The position numbers were made by a program, and so were the translations under genes. The notes beneath the pieces are model-generated. The model searched no databases and was not told where the DNA came from. It saw only the letters and a program-made list of their open reading frames with translations. A DNA stretch of 64,000 nt from Labilithrix sp. (GTDB lineage: Bacteria > Myxococcota_A > Polyangia > Polyangiales > Polyangiaceae). This document shows, in pieces, positions 55,089 through 63,706 of the stretch (the stretch's first letter is position 1; each line of letters starts with the position of its first letter). The stretch spans positions 1 through 64,000 of the forward strand of contig JAHBWC010000035.1 in NCBI GenBank assembly GCA_019637225.1, given 5' to 3'.

Positions 55089-55949
55089 ATGTCGACTCGA
55101 CTCAAGCGCGCGGTGCGGGCGTCCGAGCTGGCGAGGGCGCTCGGGCGGACGTTCGAGGGCGACGACGTCGATCTCCAGGCCGTGGCGCCGCTCTCCGCCC
55201 CGCGCGAAGGCGCGCTCCTCTTCATGTCGCGAAAGGCCGCGCTGACATTCCCGCCGAAGGTCGTCGTCCTCGCGGCGGAGAGGCCGAGCGCGGTCGCCTG
55301 GATCCCGACGGAGCGCCCGCGCCTCGACTTCGTCAAGGCGCTCCTGTGGCTCGACGATCGCGGCGGCTTCGAGCGCTTCGAGCTCGCGCCCGTCATCCAC
55401 CCGAGCGTGACGATCGGCGGCGGCACGACGCTCGGCCGCGGCGTCGTCGTCGGCGAGCGCACCGTCATCGGGCACGGCGTCCGCATCGCCGACGGCGTCC
55501 GCATCGGGAGCCACTGCCACATCAAGTCGGGCGCGGTGATCGGCGAGGACGGCTTCGGCTTCGAGCGCGACACGGACGGCACGCCGCTCCGCATGCTCCA
55601 CCTCGGCGGCGTCATCCTGGGCGATCGCGTCGAGGTCGGCAGTCTGTCGACCGTGTGCCAGGGCACGCTCGCGCCGACGATCCTCGAGGACGACGTGAAG
55701 GTCGACGACCACGTCCATATCGCGCATAACTGCTGGATCAAGAAGAAGACGCTCGTGACCGCGTGCGCCGAGCTCAGCGGCGGAGTCACCGTGGGTGAGC
55801 AGTCGCTCGTCGCGCCCGGCTCGAGCGTCCTCGAGAACGTGCACCTCGGCGACCGCGTCCTCGTCGGGCTCGGCGCTGTCGTCCTCGGGAACGTCCCGGC
55901 GGGGACGGTCGTGGTCGGCAACCCGGCGCGCGCGCTCGAGCGGAAGTGA
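55089..55949 (+). CDS. LpxD/WlbB-like hexapeptide acyltransferase
   Basis: A 286-residue left-handed beta-helix acyltransferase. An N-terminal uridine-binding-like domain (AVAPLSAPREGALLFMSRKA, IPTERPRLDFVKALLWLDD, like LpxD ENPR..F.K) precedes hexapeptide rungs (VIHPSVTIGGGTTLGRGVVVGERTVIG-type) with catalytic-position His in HIAHNCWIKKK. LpxD is usually about 340 residues; the shorter size fits nucleotide-sugar N-acetyl- or N-acyltransferases (WlbB, QdtC). It probably acylates the amino group installed by the preceding aminotransferase. ATG 55089 is chosen over ATG 55071. Confidence 0.85.
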   Translation: MSTRLKRAVRASELARALGRTFEGDDVDLQAVAPLSAPREGALLFMSRKAALTFPPKVVVLAAERPSAVAWIPTERPRLDFVKALLWLDDRGGFERFELAPVIHPSVTIGGGTTLGRGVVVGERTVIGHGVRIADGVRIGSHCHIKSGAVIGEDGFGFERDTDGTPLRMLHLGGVILGDRVEVGSLSTVCQGTLAPTILEDDVKVDDHVHIAHNCWIKKKTLVTACAELSGGVTVGEQSLVAPGSSVLENVHLGDRVLVGLGAVVLGNVPAGTVVVGNPARALERK

Positions 55950-56061
55950 GCTCTCCGGGGCGGGACGCGCCGTGGCTCGGCCGTTCGGCGCCGCGACCGC
56001 GCCGCGCACGCTGGAGACCTGGCGCCTCGGGTGCCGACGCGAGTATCGTACGCGCGGCGAA

Positions 56062-56865
56062 ATGAGCGCGAGAAACCACCCGAACGAGCCTGGAGCCTGG
56101 GACGCCGACTTCAGCTACCGGTACCTCGCGGAGCTCTACGCCGTGCTGCGGAGCGACTTCGCCCCCACGCTCGTCGGGGACGCCGCCGAGGTCGCGGGGC
56201 CGGACGACGGCCCGCCGCGCGCCTTCGTCCGGCACGACATCGACGTGTCGCTCGAGCGCGCCCTCCCGCTCGCGCGCCTCGAGCAGCGGTGGGGCGTCGG
56301 GTCGACGTACCACGTGATGCTCGAGTCGCCGTTCTACGACGTCCGCTCGGCGCGCTCGCGCGAGGCGCTCGCGGAGATCGCCTCCCTCGGCCACGAGGTC
56401 GGGCTCCACTACGACGTGAGCGCGCGCGGGACGCGGGACGCCGACAGCGCCGCGCGCGAGCGTGACATCGCGCGCGCGTGCGGAGAGCTCGAGGAGATCA
56501 CGGGCGCGCCGGTCCGCTCGCTCTCGTTCCACCTCCCGGTGAAGGAGCTGATCAACGGTCCGCTCCGCGTCGCGGGACGCGTCAGCGGCTACGCCAGCGC
56601 CCTGTTCGCCTGGTACATCTCCGACTCGCGCGCCCGCTGGCGCGAAGGTGCGCCGCTCGCGAGCCTCCGGCGGCCGCGCGCGAGGCAGCTCCAGATCCTC
56701 ATCCACCCGATCTGGTGGGGCGAAGAGCACGTGCACCCGACGATTCGCTTGCGCGACTTTCTCCGCGAGGTCCAGCCGGTGCTCGGCGGCACCTACGCAG
56801 AGCTGAACGACAAGCTCTGGGACCACATCATCTACAGCGCCGCGGACGCCCCCGCGGAGGCCTGA
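56062..56865 (+). CDS. Polysaccharide deacetylase-like protein
   Basis: A 267-residue protein of the NodB/CE4-like superfamily. It has the first motif as FVRHDIDVSLERALPLARLE (D-x-D), a middle GHEVGLHYDVS (corresponding to the HxxxH region, one His replaced), and late LQILIHPIWWGEEH. These marks occur in a subgroup (WalW-like) found in surface polysaccharide loci; some may be inactive or hydrolyse other amide bonds. ATG 56062 starts it. It is 4 nt upstream of the glycosyltransferase gene, so they are cotranscribed. Confidence 0.8.
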   Translation: MSARNHPNEPGAWDADFSYRYLAELYAVLRSDFAPTLVGDAAEVAGPDDGPPRAFVRHDIDVSLERALPLARLEQRWGVGSTYHVMLESPFYDVRSARSREALAEIASLGHEVGLHYDVSARGTRDADSAARERDIARACGELEEITGAPVRSLSFHLPVKELINGPLRVAGRVSGYASALFAWYISDSRARWREGAPLASLRRPRARQLQILIHPIWWGEEHVHPTIRLRDFLREVQPVLGGTYAELNDKLWDHIIYSAADAPAEA

Positions 56866-56869
56866 CGCG

Positions 56870-57604
56870 ATGGCCTACACGCTCGTCCTGCCGTTCCACA
56901 GCGACCTCACGTCGATCGGCGAGACCGTCCGCCGCGCGCGCGAGGAGGGCGGGCCCGTTCACGGGGTCCGCGAAGTGGTGCTCGCGCACAACGGCAGGCC
57001 GCTGTCCCCCGAGGCGCAGGCGAAGGTGGACGCGCTCGTCGCGCCGCGCGACGGCAAAAAGCCCGAGGTGCGATTCGCCGACACGACCGACAAGGGGATC
57101 GGCGCCGGCTACAAGCTCGGGATCCGCGAGGCGCGCGAGCCGTTCGTGATCCTCTCCGCGGACGATCTGCCCTTCGGGTGGTCCGACGTGATCGCGTTCG
57201 AGCGGGCCGGGCGCCCGGACTTCGCGATCGGCTCGAAGGCGCACCCGGAGTCGAAGCTCGTGGGCGTCACGAAGATGCGCCGCGCGTCGTCGCTCACGTT
57301 CTTGACGCTCCGGCGGCTATTGCTCGGCGCCGCGACGCCGGGCGACTCGCAGGGCAGCTTCATCCTCCGTACGTCGGTCGCGCAGGCGCTCGCCCCGGAG
57401 CTCGTCTACGACCACTACCTCTGCTCGCTCGAGCTCGCGACCCTCCACCTCGAGCGGGGTGGCCGCGTGGTGGAGGTGCCGATCGTGGTCGACCACAACC
57501 CGCACCAGAGCTCGGTCTCGGTCGTCAGCGACGGTTGGCGGATGGCGAAGGAGCTCGTCGAGCTGCGGCAGCGGATACGCCGGCGCCGCGTCAGGTCCAG
57601 CTGA
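56870..57604 (+). CDS. GT2-type glycosyltransferase-like protein
   Basis: A 244-residue cytoplasmic or membrane-associated transferase with a GT-A fold: LVLPFHSDLTSIGETVRRAR, GIGAGYKLGIREAREPFVILSADDLPFGW (with the D-D metal motif), and KMRRASSLTFLTLRRLLLGA. The final segment VVEVPIVVDHNPHQSS is like dolichol-phosphate-sugar synthases. It probably adds a sugar to a lipid carrier or to the cluster product. The last 14 nt overlap the convergent luxC-like gene. Confidence 0.8.
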   Translation: MAYTLVLPFHSDLTSIGETVRRAREEGGPVHGVREVVLAHNGRPLSPEAQAKVDALVAPRDGKKPEVRFADTTDKGIGAGYKLGIREAREPFVILSADDLPFGWSDVIAFERAGRPDFAIGSKAHPESKLVGVTKMRRASSLTFLTLRRLLLGAATPGDSQGSFILRTSVAQALAPELVYDHYLCSLELATLHLERGGRVVEVPIVVDHNPHQSSVSVVSDGWRMAKELVELRQRIRRRRVRSS

Positions 57605-58874
57605 TCCAGCGGACGAAGCGGTCGCAGGCGAACAGGCCGTCCCAGGGCTGGTCGTAGACGTTCATCAGCCCGAAGCGGACGAGGCGCGAGACGCCCTTCC
57701 GGGCGAGCGCCTCGGCGAGCGTGCCCGCGAGCGCGGCGTCGTCGACGAGCATCCCGATGGTCTGCACCTGCGGCGTCACGATCGGGACGACGTCCTCGAG
57801 GCTCGCGACCGCGCGGACGAAGAGCGTCCGCGACTGGACGCCCTCGGAGAGCACCGGGCCGTCGGCGTCGACGAGCACCGTGTAGTCGACGGAGCTCGAC
57901 GCCATGACGTCGCGCTGCTCGTCGAGCCCGTAGTCGGTGCGGAGCCGGAGGATCGCCGCGGCCGTGCCCTCGGCGATGGCGCGCTTCGGCGCGCGCTTCG
58001 TCTGCTTGGCGAGCTCGTTGGCGATCCTGCGGGCGAAGGCGCGGGCGTCGTCGAGAGCCCCCTCGACGTAGAGGATGTGCGGCGAAGAGCAGGCCGCCTG
58101 ATCGAAGAGGAGGACGTCGCGCACGAGCGATCGCGCGACGGCCGCGCCCTCTTCGCCGCCCTCCGCGACGCGCCGCCGCCCGGCCGCGTCGACGAGGCCG
58201 AGCGAGAACTTCGGGCCGAAGACGATGTCCTCGCAGTGCTCGTGGCGCGGGAGCGCGAGGACCGTCGCGAGCGTCTCCTGCCCGCCCCAGACGACGCGCG
58301 CGTCGGCGCGGAGGGAGAGGGCGGCGTGGAGCGCGCGGTCCTCGCCGGGAAAGTAGAAGAACGACGCGCCGTCGAGGAGGTCACGACCCGAGAGCGCGGC
58401 GCCGGCGCTGTCGGTGATCGAGCTCTCCTCGAGCGCCGCGAGCAGCCGCCGGACCACGGCGAGGCTCTCCTTCGGCACGCGGACGAGGTTCACGTTCTTC
58501 ACGAGCGCCGAGAGCACGAACGAGAAGATCGCGAGGGTGGGGATGTTGCCGGCGATCCACTGCGCGACGACGCCGCGCGGCGCCGCGCGGAGCCTCTGCG
58601 ATCCGTCGGCGACGAAGGCGTCGAGCGCTTCGGCGCGGCCGCCGAGGCTCGCGCGCACCATCGACTCGAGGCTCTTCTTCCGGAGCCAGGTGACGAGGAA
58701 CGCGATCCCCTCGACGTCGCCGAACGCCGGCGTCGCGAGCTTGGCCGCGAACGCGTCGAAGAGCCGGTAGAGATCGTCCGTGCGGCGCGCCGCGGCCGGC
58801 CCGGCGGCGCGGGTCACACGGTCGGCCTCGGCCGCGAGGCTCGCCGCGTCGATGCGCTCGTGGACCCGGCTCAT
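57591..58874 (-). CDS. luxC: Acyl-CoA/acyl-ACP reductase (LuxC family)
   Basis: A 427-residue aldehyde-forming reductase of the LuxC family. The active cysteine C262 lies in FDQAACSSPHILYVEG, the family signature, and the NADPH fold includes VVAQWIAGNIPTL and VVWGGQETLATVLALPRH. In luminous bacteria LuxC with LuxE and LuxD makes the fatty aldehyde for luciferase; no luciferase genes are here. The start codon overlaps the luxE-like stop (ATGA), so both are made together, as in the Lux fatty-acid reductase complex. The product is predicted to be a long-chain aldehyde for surface lipid or glycoconjugate synthesis. Confidence 0.92.
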   Translation of the reverse strand: MSRVHERIDAASLAAEADRVTRAAGPAAARRTDDLYRLFDAFAAKLATPAFGDVEGIAFLVTWLRKKSLESMVRASLGGRAEALDAFVADGSQRLRAAPRGVVAQWIAGNIPTLAIFSFVLSALVKNVNLVRVPKESLAVVRRLLAALEESSITDSAGAALSGRDLLDGASFFYFPGEDRALHAALSLRADARVVWGGQETLATVLALPRHEHCEDIVFGPKFSLGLVDAAGRRRVAEGGEEGAAVARSLVRDVLLFDQAACSSPHILYVEGALDDARAFARRIANELAKQTKRAPKRAIAEGTAAAILRLRTDYGLDEQRDVMASSSVDYTVLVDADGPVLSEGVQSRTLFVRAVASLEDVVPIVTPQVQTIGMLVDDAALAGTLAEALARKGVSRLVRFGLMNVYDQPWDGLFACDRFVRWISWT

Positions 58875-60004
58875 GCGCCGACCACCCGCTTGGCCGCGAA
58901 GGTGTCGCCGCAGCCGCGGATCTCGGCCTGCGCGACGCGCGACCGGATCCGGAAGTGACGTCCGCGCCGCCCGCAGGGGCAGCCGTCCTCGCCGACGAGG
59001 ACGCCGACGTCGTCGGTCAGGAGCGCCTGGCCGGGGTAGCTCTCCGGCAGGACGCTGAGCACCTCGATGAGGCCGGCCTCGCCCGCGCGCACGCGCTCGA
59101 GCGTGAGCGGATCGCGCAGGAGCACGTCGGCGAAGTCGGGCGGGTGCTTGTGGCCGGCCGCGCAGTCGACGAAGACGACGCCCACCTGCTCGGCCATGCC
59201 GTAGAAGTCGAGGACGTGGCTCGCCGGCATGCCGAAGGCGACCGCGGCCTCGGCGGCGAACGTGTCCTTGTCGACGGCTTGCTCGGTGAGCTTCTTCCAA
59301 CCGCCGCTGTGGAGGAGCATCGCTCCCGGCGCCGGACCGAAGCGCGCCCCGCCCTTGCCGAGCGCGTCGAGCACGACGCTCCAGACGATGAACGTGAAGC
59401 CGAAGAGCAAGGGAGACCTGTCCCTGTTCTTCTCGAAGAAGGCGCCGATGCGCGCCTCGTTCGGCGTGAGCTTGCCGTCCGGCTGGAGGTCGAGGGCGTA
59501 CGTGACCTCCGACGCGAAGGGGAGGAGCCCGCGGATCGCCGCGCCGCGCGCGCTGAGGCTGCTCGTCGCCGCGTTCGACTCGGCGGCGTCGAGGACGAGG
59601 TACGGGCGGCGCGTCTTGCCGACGACGTCGGCGAGCGTCGCCGCGAGCGCCTTGGCCTGGCGGAAGCTCGTCGGCTTGTCGATGTGGATCCGGCTCGGGG
59701 TTCCGCTCGTCGTCGCGCTCGACGTGACGACGCGGACGACCTTGTCCGCGGGGACGCTCCGCAGCTCGAACTTCTTGAACGCGGAGACGTGGATCCACGG
59801 GACGTCTTCGTAGCGCGCGCGCGGGCCTTCGCCGAAGCCGAGGCGCTCGACGAGGCGCGCGAACGCGGGGATGGCCGCGGCGTGGCGGGCGCTCTGGGCG
59901 CTCAGGATCGCGCAGAGGCGGCGCTCTTTGTCGGCGGGATCGAGCCGGAACTGCGGCTGATCGATGAGCGTGAGGACCTCGGCCTCGTGTGTGCTCGCAT
60001 CCAT
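58871..60004 (-). CDS. luxE: Acyl-protein synthetase (LuxE family)
   Basis: A 377-residue adenylating enzyme of the LuxE family. The nucleotide loop is VTSSATTSGTPSRIHIDKP, and the late YGMAEQVGVVF and GLIEVLSVLPESYPGQALLTDDVG with GCPCGRRGR are typical. LuxE activates a fatty acid as acyl-AMP and passes the acyl group to LuxC. ATG 60004 begins the usual N-terminus; GGGGTGAAG lies just upstream. It follows the acyl ligase by 4 nt and overlaps luxC by 4 nt. Confidence 0.92.
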   Translation of the reverse strand: MDASTHEAEVLTLIDQPQFRLDPADKERRLCAILSAQSARHAAAIPAFARLVERLGFGEGPRARYEDVPWIHVSAFKKFELRSVPADKVVRVVTSSATTSGTPSRIHIDKPTSFRQAKALAATLADVVGKTRRPYLVLDAAESNAATSSLSARGAAIRGLLPFASEVTYALDLQPDGKLTPNEARIGAFFEKNRDRSPLLFGFTFIVWSVVLDALGKGGARFGPAPGAMLLHSGGWKKLTEQAVDKDTFAAEAAVAFGMPASHVLDFYGMAEQVGVVFVDCAAGHKHPPDFADVLLRDPLTLERVRAGEAGLIEVLSVLPESYPGQALLTDDVGVLVGEDGCPCGRRGRHFRIRSRVAQAEIRGCGDTFAAKRVVGA

Positions 60005-60008
60005 CGCT

Positions 60009-61493
60009 TCACCCCGTCCGATCGCCCCGCGCGAGCTCCCGGAGCGTCGCCCGTGCAAGCTTACCCGCTGCCGTCTTCGGGAGCGCGTCGACGAACACGG
60101 TCACGCGCGGCTGGATGTGCGGGAGGAGGGCGCGCTTGCAGTAGGTCTCGAGGTCCGGCCGCGCCGCCTCGCCGCGGCCGTGGACGACGAACGCCTGGAC
60201 CGCCTCGCCCTGCAGCTCGTCGGGGATCCCGACGACCGCGGCCTCGACCATCCCGTCGAACGCGGCGAGGACGTCTTCGATCTCCTTCATCGCGACGCGG
60301 TAGCCCGCGCACTTGAGGAAGTCCTTCGCGCGATCGACGAGGATGAAGAACCCGTCGTCGTCGACCTTGCCGAGGTCGCCCGTGTAGAGCGCGCCGTCGC
60401 GGAAGGTCTCGGCCGTGGCCTCCGGCTCGTCGAGGTAGCCGAGGGCGACGTTCTTGCCGCGCGCGACGAGCTCGCCGACCTCGCCGCGCGGCACCGGCGC
60501 GCCGTCCGGGCCGACGAGCTCGAGCGTGACGCCGGCAATGGGCTTCCCGATCGTGTGCGCCTTGTCGGCGAGGTGCCTCGGTTCGAGGCACGAGAGCCGC
60601 GCCGTGGCCTCCGTCTGCCCGTACATCAGCCAGATCTCCGTCCCCGGCAGGCGCTCCTCGAGCTCGCGCACGAAGTTCGGCGGCAGCCGCCCGCCCGCCT
60701 GCTGGACGTAGCGGAGCCTCGGGAACGTCATCGTCGCGAGGCTCGAGCGCCGGAGGAGGAGCTGGTAGGTGCTCGGCACGCCCGCGAAGCTCGTGCACTC
60801 CTCACGCTGCATCTCCTCGAGGACGCGGTCGGCGAACATGAACTGGTTGTTCATGACCACGGAGGCGCCCGCGCGCACGTGCGTGAAGAGCACCGACGCG
60901 CCGAAGGAATAGTAGAAGGGCAGGACCGCCATCATCCGGTCGGTCTCGCGGATGGGCAGGCTGGCGAGGATCGAGCTCGTGTTCGCGACGATGTTCTCGT
61001 GCGAGAGCACGACGCCCCGCGGCTCGCCGGTGCTGCCGGACGTGAAGAGGACGAGCGCCGGATCGCTCGGCGCGGTCTCCGCGGCGGGAGCGTCCGACGG
61101 CGCCGTCGCGTCGAGCTCGGCCTTGCCGTAGACGAACGCGCTCGGGCAAAGCTCGGCGGCCGTCGTCGCCGCGCGCGCCTCGGCGAAGATCGCGACGGGC
61201 TTGGCGCGCGCGAGCATGCGCGCGAGCCTCGGCGCCGGATCGCTCGCCGGAAGCGGGACCGCGGTGGCGCCCGCGAGGAGCGCCCCGACGAGGGCGGCGG
61301 CGGCGTCGGGCGTGTTCGGCGAGATCGAGGCGACGCGATCGCCCGGCGCGACGCCGCGCGCGCGGAGGTGCGCGGCGACGGCGAGCACGCGCGCGCGCCA
61401 CTCGGCGTGAGAGAGGTGCTTGCCCTGCTGCGCGAAGGCCGGGGCGTCGGGACGCCGCTCGCTGCCTTCGAGGAGCCAGCCCGCCGCGTTCAC
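60009..61493 (-). CDS. AMP-dependent acyl-CoA/acyl-ACP ligase
   Basis: A 494-residue adenylate-forming enzyme. Motifs LFTSGSTGEPRGVVLSHENI, MYGQTEATARLS, YTGDLGKVDDDGFFILVDRAKD and the C-terminal catalytic lysine region PKTAAGKLAR are intact. It is shorter than long-chain acyl-CoA synthetases and resembles the ligases that load acyl carrier proteins in lipid or polyketide starter pathways. Its GTG start overlaps the stop of the acyl carrier protein gene (GTGA), so it probably loads that carrier. Confidence 0.9.
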   Translation of the reverse strand: MNAAGWLLEGSERRPDAPAFAQQGKHLSHAEWRARVLAVAAHLRARGVAPGDRVASISPNTPDAAAALVGALLAGATAVPLPASDPAPRLARMLARAKPVAIFAEARAATTAAELCPSAFVYGKAELDATAPSDAPAAETAPSDPALVLFTSGSTGEPRGVVLSHENIVANTSSILASLPIRETDRMMAVLPFYYSFGASVLFTHVRAGASVVMNNQFMFADRVLEEMQREECTSFAGVPSTYQLLLRRSSLATMTFPRLRYVQQAGGRLPPNFVRELEERLPGTEIWLMYGQTEATARLSCLEPRHLADKAHTIGKPIAGVTLELVGPDGAPVPRGEVGELVARGKNVALGYLDEPEATAETFRDGALYTGDLGKVDDDGFFILVDRAKDFLKCAGYRVAMKEIEDVLAAFDGMVEAAVVGIPDELQGEAVQAFVVHGRGEAARPDLETYCKRALLPHIQPRVTVFVDALPKTAAGKLARATLRELARGDRTG

Positions 61494-61723
61494 GCGGCCG
61501 ACTTGGACTCGCAGATCGCGACGATCTTCTGGACGCTATCCATGTCCATGACCTCGTTCACCTCGAACTCGACCCCGAACTGCTCTTGCAGCGCGGTGAC
61601 GAGGGTGAGGTGCCCGAGCGAGTCCCAGCCCTGGACGTCCTCCGGCATCATCTCGACGCTGAACTTGTCGGGCTCGACGCCGAACGCGGAGACGAACGCT
61701 GCTTTCACCTTGTCGACGACCAT
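61490..61723 (-). CDS. Acyl carrier protein
   Basis: A 77-residue acyl carrier protein. The phosphopantetheine serine is S35 in QGWDSLGHLTLVTAL, and the acidic helix II/III pattern (EVNEVMDMDSVQKIVAI) is typical. GAGGAG is followed by ATGTCC and then ATG 61723; it sits directly against the upstream ATG 61729 but 6 nt before ATG 61723, so the latter is the start. It is the second dedicated gene of the operon after the SDR and lies 10 nt from it. It would carry the acyl chain processed by the ligase, SDR and LuxE/LuxC. Confidence 0.93.
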   Translation of the reverse strand: MVVDKVKAAFVSAFGVEPDKFSVEMMPEDVQGWDSLGHLTLVTALQEQFGVEFEVNEVMDMDSVQKIVAICESKSAA

Positions 61724-61733
61724 GGACATCTCC

Positions 61734-62462
61734 TCAGAGTCCCACGCCGCCGTCGATGACGACGGAGGCGCCGGTCATGTAGGCCGCGTCGTCGGAGAGG
61801 AGGAACTCGACGAGCCCCGCGACCTCCTTCGGCTGCCCGATCCGCTTCATCGGCACCTTCTTGCCGATCATCGCGAACATCATCTTGTCCATCAGCGTCG
61901 TCTCGATCGTGCCGGGGCAGATCGTGATCGCGCGGATGTTCTTGTCGGCGTACTCGAGGGCGATCGACTTCGTGAAGTTCTCGACGCCGGCCTTGGCCGC
62001 GCCGTAGGCCGCCATCTTCGGCGAGGCCTTCTGCCCGCTCACCGAGCCGAGGTTCACGACGAGGCCGCGCTGCTGCGCGATGAACGTCGGCAGGAGCGCG
62101 CGGGTGACGTAGATCGTCCCGAGCAGGATCGTCTCGACCTGCGCGAGGAGGTCGGCGTCGGCGAGGTCGTGGGTGGCGCTGAACTTGAGCAGGCCCGCGT
62201 TGTTCACGACCGCGTCCACGGTCCCGACCTTCGCCACGGCCTCCTGGATGACCTCCTTCACGCGCGCGCCGTCGCGCACGTCGCAGACGAACGGCAGGAG
62301 CCTGTCCGGGTGCGCCGCCGCGAGCGCGTCGAGCTCGTCCTTCGAGCGGGCGAGCCCGACGATGCGGTGGCCCTTGCCGATGAGGCGCTCGGCGACCGCC
62401 TTGCCGATGCCGCGGGTGACGCCTGTGACGACGACCGTCTTCGCGGGAGAATCCGTAGTCAT
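61734..62462 (-). CDS. FabG-like short-chain dehydrogenase
   Basis: A 242-residue classical SDR. TGVTRGIGKAVAERL binds the cofactor, NNAGLLKF and catalytic Ser (NLGSVSG), Tyr and Lys (YGAAKAGVENF) follow, and the end ASVVIDGGVGL is the FabG type. It probably reduces a 3-keto acyl group on the carrier protein encoded next, or the aldehyde or a sugar keto group in this pathway. ATG 62462 is the start. Spacing to the acyl carrier protein gene is 10 nt. Confidence 0.9.
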   Translation of the reverse strand: MTTDSPAKTVVVTGVTRGIGKAVAERLIGKGHRIVGLARSKDELDALAAAHPDRLLPFVCDVRDGARVKEVIQEAVAKVGTVDAVVNNAGLLKFSATHDLADADLLAQVETILLGTIYVTRALLPTFIAQQRGLVVNLGSVSGQKASPKMAAYGAAKAGVENFTKSIALEYADKNIRAITICPGTIETTLMDKMMFAMIGKKVPMKRIGQPKEVAGLVEFLLSDDAAYMTGASVVIDGGVGL

Positions 62463-62515
62463 GACGGGGTCGGAGCCTACTCGAGCCGCCCGAGCTTGGC
62501 GAGCCCGTCCGGCGG

Positions 62516-63577
62516 TCAGAGCCAGGTGGCGTCGGCGGTGATCGGCGGCCGGGCGGCGGACGGCGCCGGACGCTCGGTCTTGCGCGCCGCGGCCGCCATC
62601 GCGCGCTCGGCGGCGAGCACCGCCGCGAGCGCGTCCTCGCCGAGGCAGAGCTCGCCAGCGTCGCCGTCGCGGAGGTACGCGGCGAACTGCTTCAGCTGGA
62701 TGAGCAGCGGCTCCTCCTTCGTCACGCCGAAGACGACGCGGTCGGTCGTGCGGTAGTGCTCCTGGATCGACTCGAAGCTCTCGACGCGGGCCGGCTCGAT
62801 GCGCTGGGTGAGGTTCCCGCCGTAGAGCTCGCAGCTCTGGAGGATGTAGTCCATGAAGCAGACGCCGCGCGTGCCGGTGACGCGGAGCGTGCGGATCTTC
62901 GTCGGGGTGACCCAGTTGACGTGGACGCTCGCGGTCGGTCCCGCGGCGGACTCGAGGACGATCTCCGCCGTGTCGAGGACGCCGGGGCGGAAGGACGAGT
63001 GCGCGGTGCTCGCCTCGACGCGAACGGGGCCGACGAGGCTCCGGAACGCGTCGATGTCGTGGACGGCGAGGTCGAGCAGGACGTTGTTCCCCTCGAGGAT
63101 GGTCTCCGGGTAGCCGCCGACGCGCGTGAAGCTGAAGTGGATGGGGTCGCCGAGCCACCCGCCGCGGATGATCTCGCGGAGCTTGCGGACGACGGGGTTG
63201 AAGCGCTCGACGTGGCCGACGGCGATCTTCACGCCCGCGGCGGCGGCGGCCTCGAGGACCTCGCGTCCGTGCGCGAACGTGCTCGCGATGGGCTTCTCGA
63301 CGAGCACGTGCTTCTTCATCTTCACGAGCTCGAGCACGACGTCGCGGTGCGTCGCGGTCGGCGTCGCGACGATGGCCGCCTCGAAGTCGACCGACTTCAA
63401 GCTCGCCACGTCGTCGTAGAAGGTCGCGTTGCCGCCGGGCGCCGAGGGCGGCGGCCTCTTGGCGGTCGGATCGACGACACCGACGAGCTCGAAGTCGGAC
63501 GACTCGCTCGTGAGGCGGAGGTGATTGCGGCCCATGCGGCCGATGCCCAGGAGGACGACGCGGAGTTTCTTTCCCAT
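62516..63577 (-). CDS. Gfo/Idh/MocA-family sugar oxidoreductase
   Basis: A 353-residue NAD(P)-dependent dehydrogenase. The Rossmann motif is LGIGRMGRNHL (GxGxxG), with the family EKP in HVLVEKPIAS and the catalytic-region VHDIDAFRSLVG. The C-terminal half is the family's alpha/beta domain. WlbA and GnnA, which oxidise the 3-hydroxyl of UDP-GlcNAc(A), belong here, and the aminotransferase at 53.9 kb could use the resulting keto-sugar. It is the first gene of the minus-strand operon, 53 nt upstream of the SDR. Confidence 0.88.
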   Translation of the reverse strand: MGKKLRVVLLGIGRMGRNHLRLTSESSDFELVGVVDPTAKRPPPSAPGGNATFYDDVASLKSVDFEAAIVATPTATHRDVVLELVKMKKHVLVEKPIASTFAHGREVLEAAAAAGVKIAVGHVERFNPVVRKLREIIRGGWLGDPIHFSFTRVGGYPETILEGNNVLLDLAVHDIDAFRSLVGPVRVEASTAHSSFRPGVLDTAEIVLESAAGPTASVHVNWVTPTKIRTLRVTGTRGVCFMDYILQSCELYGGNLTQRIEPARVESFESIQEHYRTTDRVVFGVTKEEPLLIQLKQFAAYLRDGDAGELCLGEDALAAVLAAERAMAAAARKTERPAPSAARPPITADATWL

Positions 63578-63669
63578 GCGCGGCTGATGGGTTGTCTACC
63601 ACACGGCACCGCGATCGAAGAGGCCGCTCCGGCGTCCCCCCGATCGTGGCGCGCCCGCGCCGCGCGAGC

Positions 63670-63698
63670 TTGCGCCACGCTTGCGACTCATCTAGATC
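63670..63698 (+). promoter_or_regulatory. Promoter of the right-edge gene
   Basis: TTGCGC (63670-63675), 17-nt spacer, TAGATC (63693-63698). ATG 63707 follows after 8 nt, so the message should be almost leaderless. Confidence 0.55.
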
Positions 63699-63706
63699 CC
63701 GGCTCG

